A stretch of 64,000 nucleotides of DNA, from positions 124,001-188,000 of the forward strand of contig ABCO01000003.1 of assembly GCA_000170815.1 (NCBI GenBank), given 5' to 3'. The stretch is from an unidentified eubacterium SCB49 (lineage in GTDB: Bacteria > Bacteroidota > Bacteroidia > Flavobacteriales > Flavobacteriaceae). The position numbers and the translations under genes were made by a program. Below, piece after piece: positions 63,098 through 64,000 of the stretch (positions within the stretch are counted from its first letter, which is position 1; each line of letters starts with the position of its first letter). The notes below the pieces were generated by a model. It searched no databases. It was not told the DNA's origin and saw only the letters and a program-made list of their open reading frames with translations.

Positions 63098-64000
63098 ATG
63101 AAAGCCAAACTTTTATTAGTCACTCCTCCTTTTACGCAGTTAAACACCGCGTACCCAGCTACGGCTTATATTAAAGGATTTTTAGAAGAAAAAGGAGTGT
63201 CAGTCGCTCATTTTGATTTAAGTATTGAGCTATTTACATCTGTTTTTACTAGCGAGTTTCTTTCGGCTATTTTTAAAGAAGCGCAGGACTTAGGTAATTT
63301 TCATTACCCACAAGTAAGCAGCATGAAAAAACTGTACATCGCTAGTATTGATACGGTTATTTCTTTTTTACAATATCAGGATATTGCCACTGCGCACACA
63401 ATACTACAACCTGGTTTTTTACCTTTAGGACATAGATTATCAAAAGTTAATCATAAAATACAATGGGCAGATGGTGATCTTGGAGTGATTGATAAAGCTA
63501 AACATCATGCCACTTTATTTGTTGAAGAAATAGGTGATTTTATTCAAGCTAATGTTGATGAGTTTTTTGCTTTTACAAGATATGCAGAACAAATTGCCAC
63601 CTCTGCAAGTAGTTTTGATGAATTATACGAAGGCTTGAGTTATCAGCCTACACTGATTGAAGATGAAATGATGACGGTTTTAGAAACCAAAATCAACACA
63701 CACACTCCTAACCTAGTGTGCTTTACCATCCCCTTTCCTGGAAACCTATTTGCAGCCTTGCGTTGTGCTCAATTTATAAAACAATTTTTCCCTACCATAA
63801 AAGTTGCTTTTGGTGGTGGGTATTGCAATACAGAGTTACGATCTCTTGAAGATCCTCGTATTTTTGAGTTTGTAGATTTTATTTCTTTAGATGACGGAGA
63901 AGGTCCCTTGCTAAAAATTGTAGCCTACATTGAGAACAAAATAACGGTGAACGACTTAGAAAGAACTTTTGTACTTGAAAACAACCAAGTAGTTTACAAG
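63098..64000 (+). CDS. Cobalamin-binding-domain radical SAM protein, N-terminal part (runs off right edge)
   Basis: 301 codons to the edge with no stop. It opens MKAKLLLVTPPFTQLNTAYP, the first strand and loop of the B12-binding domain, with CYLKGFLEE-type helix (YIKGFLEEKGVSVAHFDL). Later PNLVCFTIPFPGNLFAALRC and VAFGGGYCNTELRSL are the second half of the domain, the GGGY motif at the nucleotide-tail pocket. The CxxxCxxC radical SAM site would lie beyond the window. The family includes methyltransferases and ring-forming enzymes; substrate unknown. Confidence 0.85.
   Translation, partial: MKAKLLLVTPPFTQLNTAYPATAYIKGFLEEKGVSVAHFDLSIELFTSVFTSEFLSAIFKEAQDLGNFHYPQVSSMKKLYIASIDTVISFLQYQDIATAHTILQPGFLPLGHRLSKVNHKIQWADGDLGVIDKAKHHATLFVEEIGDFIQANVDEFFAFTRYAEQIATSASSFDELYEGLSYQPTLIEDEMMTVLETKINTHTPNLVCFTIPFPGNLFAALRCAQFIKQFFPTIKVAFGGGYCNTELRSLEDPRIFEFVDFISLDDGEGPLLKIVAYIENKITVNDLERTFVLENNQVVYK

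Overview
The window is AT-rich chromosomal DNA from a member of the Bacteroidota, most likely a marine Flavobacteriaceae. Three things support this. Two proteins carry type IX secretion C-terminal sorting domains. Several promoters carry the Bacteroidota TAnnTTTG element and genes generally lack Shine-Dalgarno sites. Many genes (topoisomerase IV, large PurL, HTH_18 AraC regulators, SusC-like CarboxypepD_reg receptor, CRTAC1 and DUF6796 proteins) are typical of this family. No rRNA, tRNA, CRISPR array, transposase or integrase was seen.

Layout. 1-24.9 kb is mostly conserved core: parE/parC, lysA, ychF, a secreted T9SS protein, purL, a secreted M14 carboxypeptidase, two AMP-forming acyl-CoA synthetases, an OmpR-type two-component pair, a UspA-like/SulP pair, a flavodoxin-like reductase and a type 2 (KMSKS) tyrosyl-tRNA synthetase. 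25-31.9 kb holds small minus-strand accessory genes and a DUF6796-CRTAC1-membrane protein operon. 32.2-37.2 kb is a self-contained plus-strand locus: a TPR sensor kinase, a LuxR-type response regulator, and an operon of a duplicated membrane protein, a SIMPL-like secreted protein and a LipL32 homologue. The kinase promoter and the operon promoter share a GC-rich operator at identical spacing from the -7 element. 37.2-41.5 kb is again small minus-strand accessory genes. 41.8-45.7 kb is a probable metal-related operon (CNGKC small protein, TonB-dependent receptor, DJ-1/PfpI-YHS lipoprotein). 46-50.3 kb has a TetX-like monooxygenase with an AraC regulator, then an SDR/Atu4866/AraC operon. 50.4-56.5 kb is a run of nuclease-like, HIRAN-like, HEPN-like and Mrr-like genes. 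56.6-63 kb holds a three-part FAD/PLP fusion enzyme, a HipBA-type toxin-antitoxin pair and a membrane acyltransferase. A cobalamin-binding radical SAM gene runs off the right edge.

The most interesting structure lies outside the genes. In three clusters (25-28.3, 37.2-41.5, 50.4-56.5 kb) accessory genes all point the same way and are separated by imperfectly palindromic spacers that begin with a [T/C]AAC-like box at or just after a stop codon and end with a GTTA-like box just before the next start codon. Two spacer families recur nearly intact (three and two copies). This resembles an integron-like cassette array without an integrase in view. The second strong candidate is the LipL32 locus and its shared operator. 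Other notable points are a response regulator whose only reasonable start is ATA, two apparently leaderless promoters, and the 1123-residue fusion enzyme.
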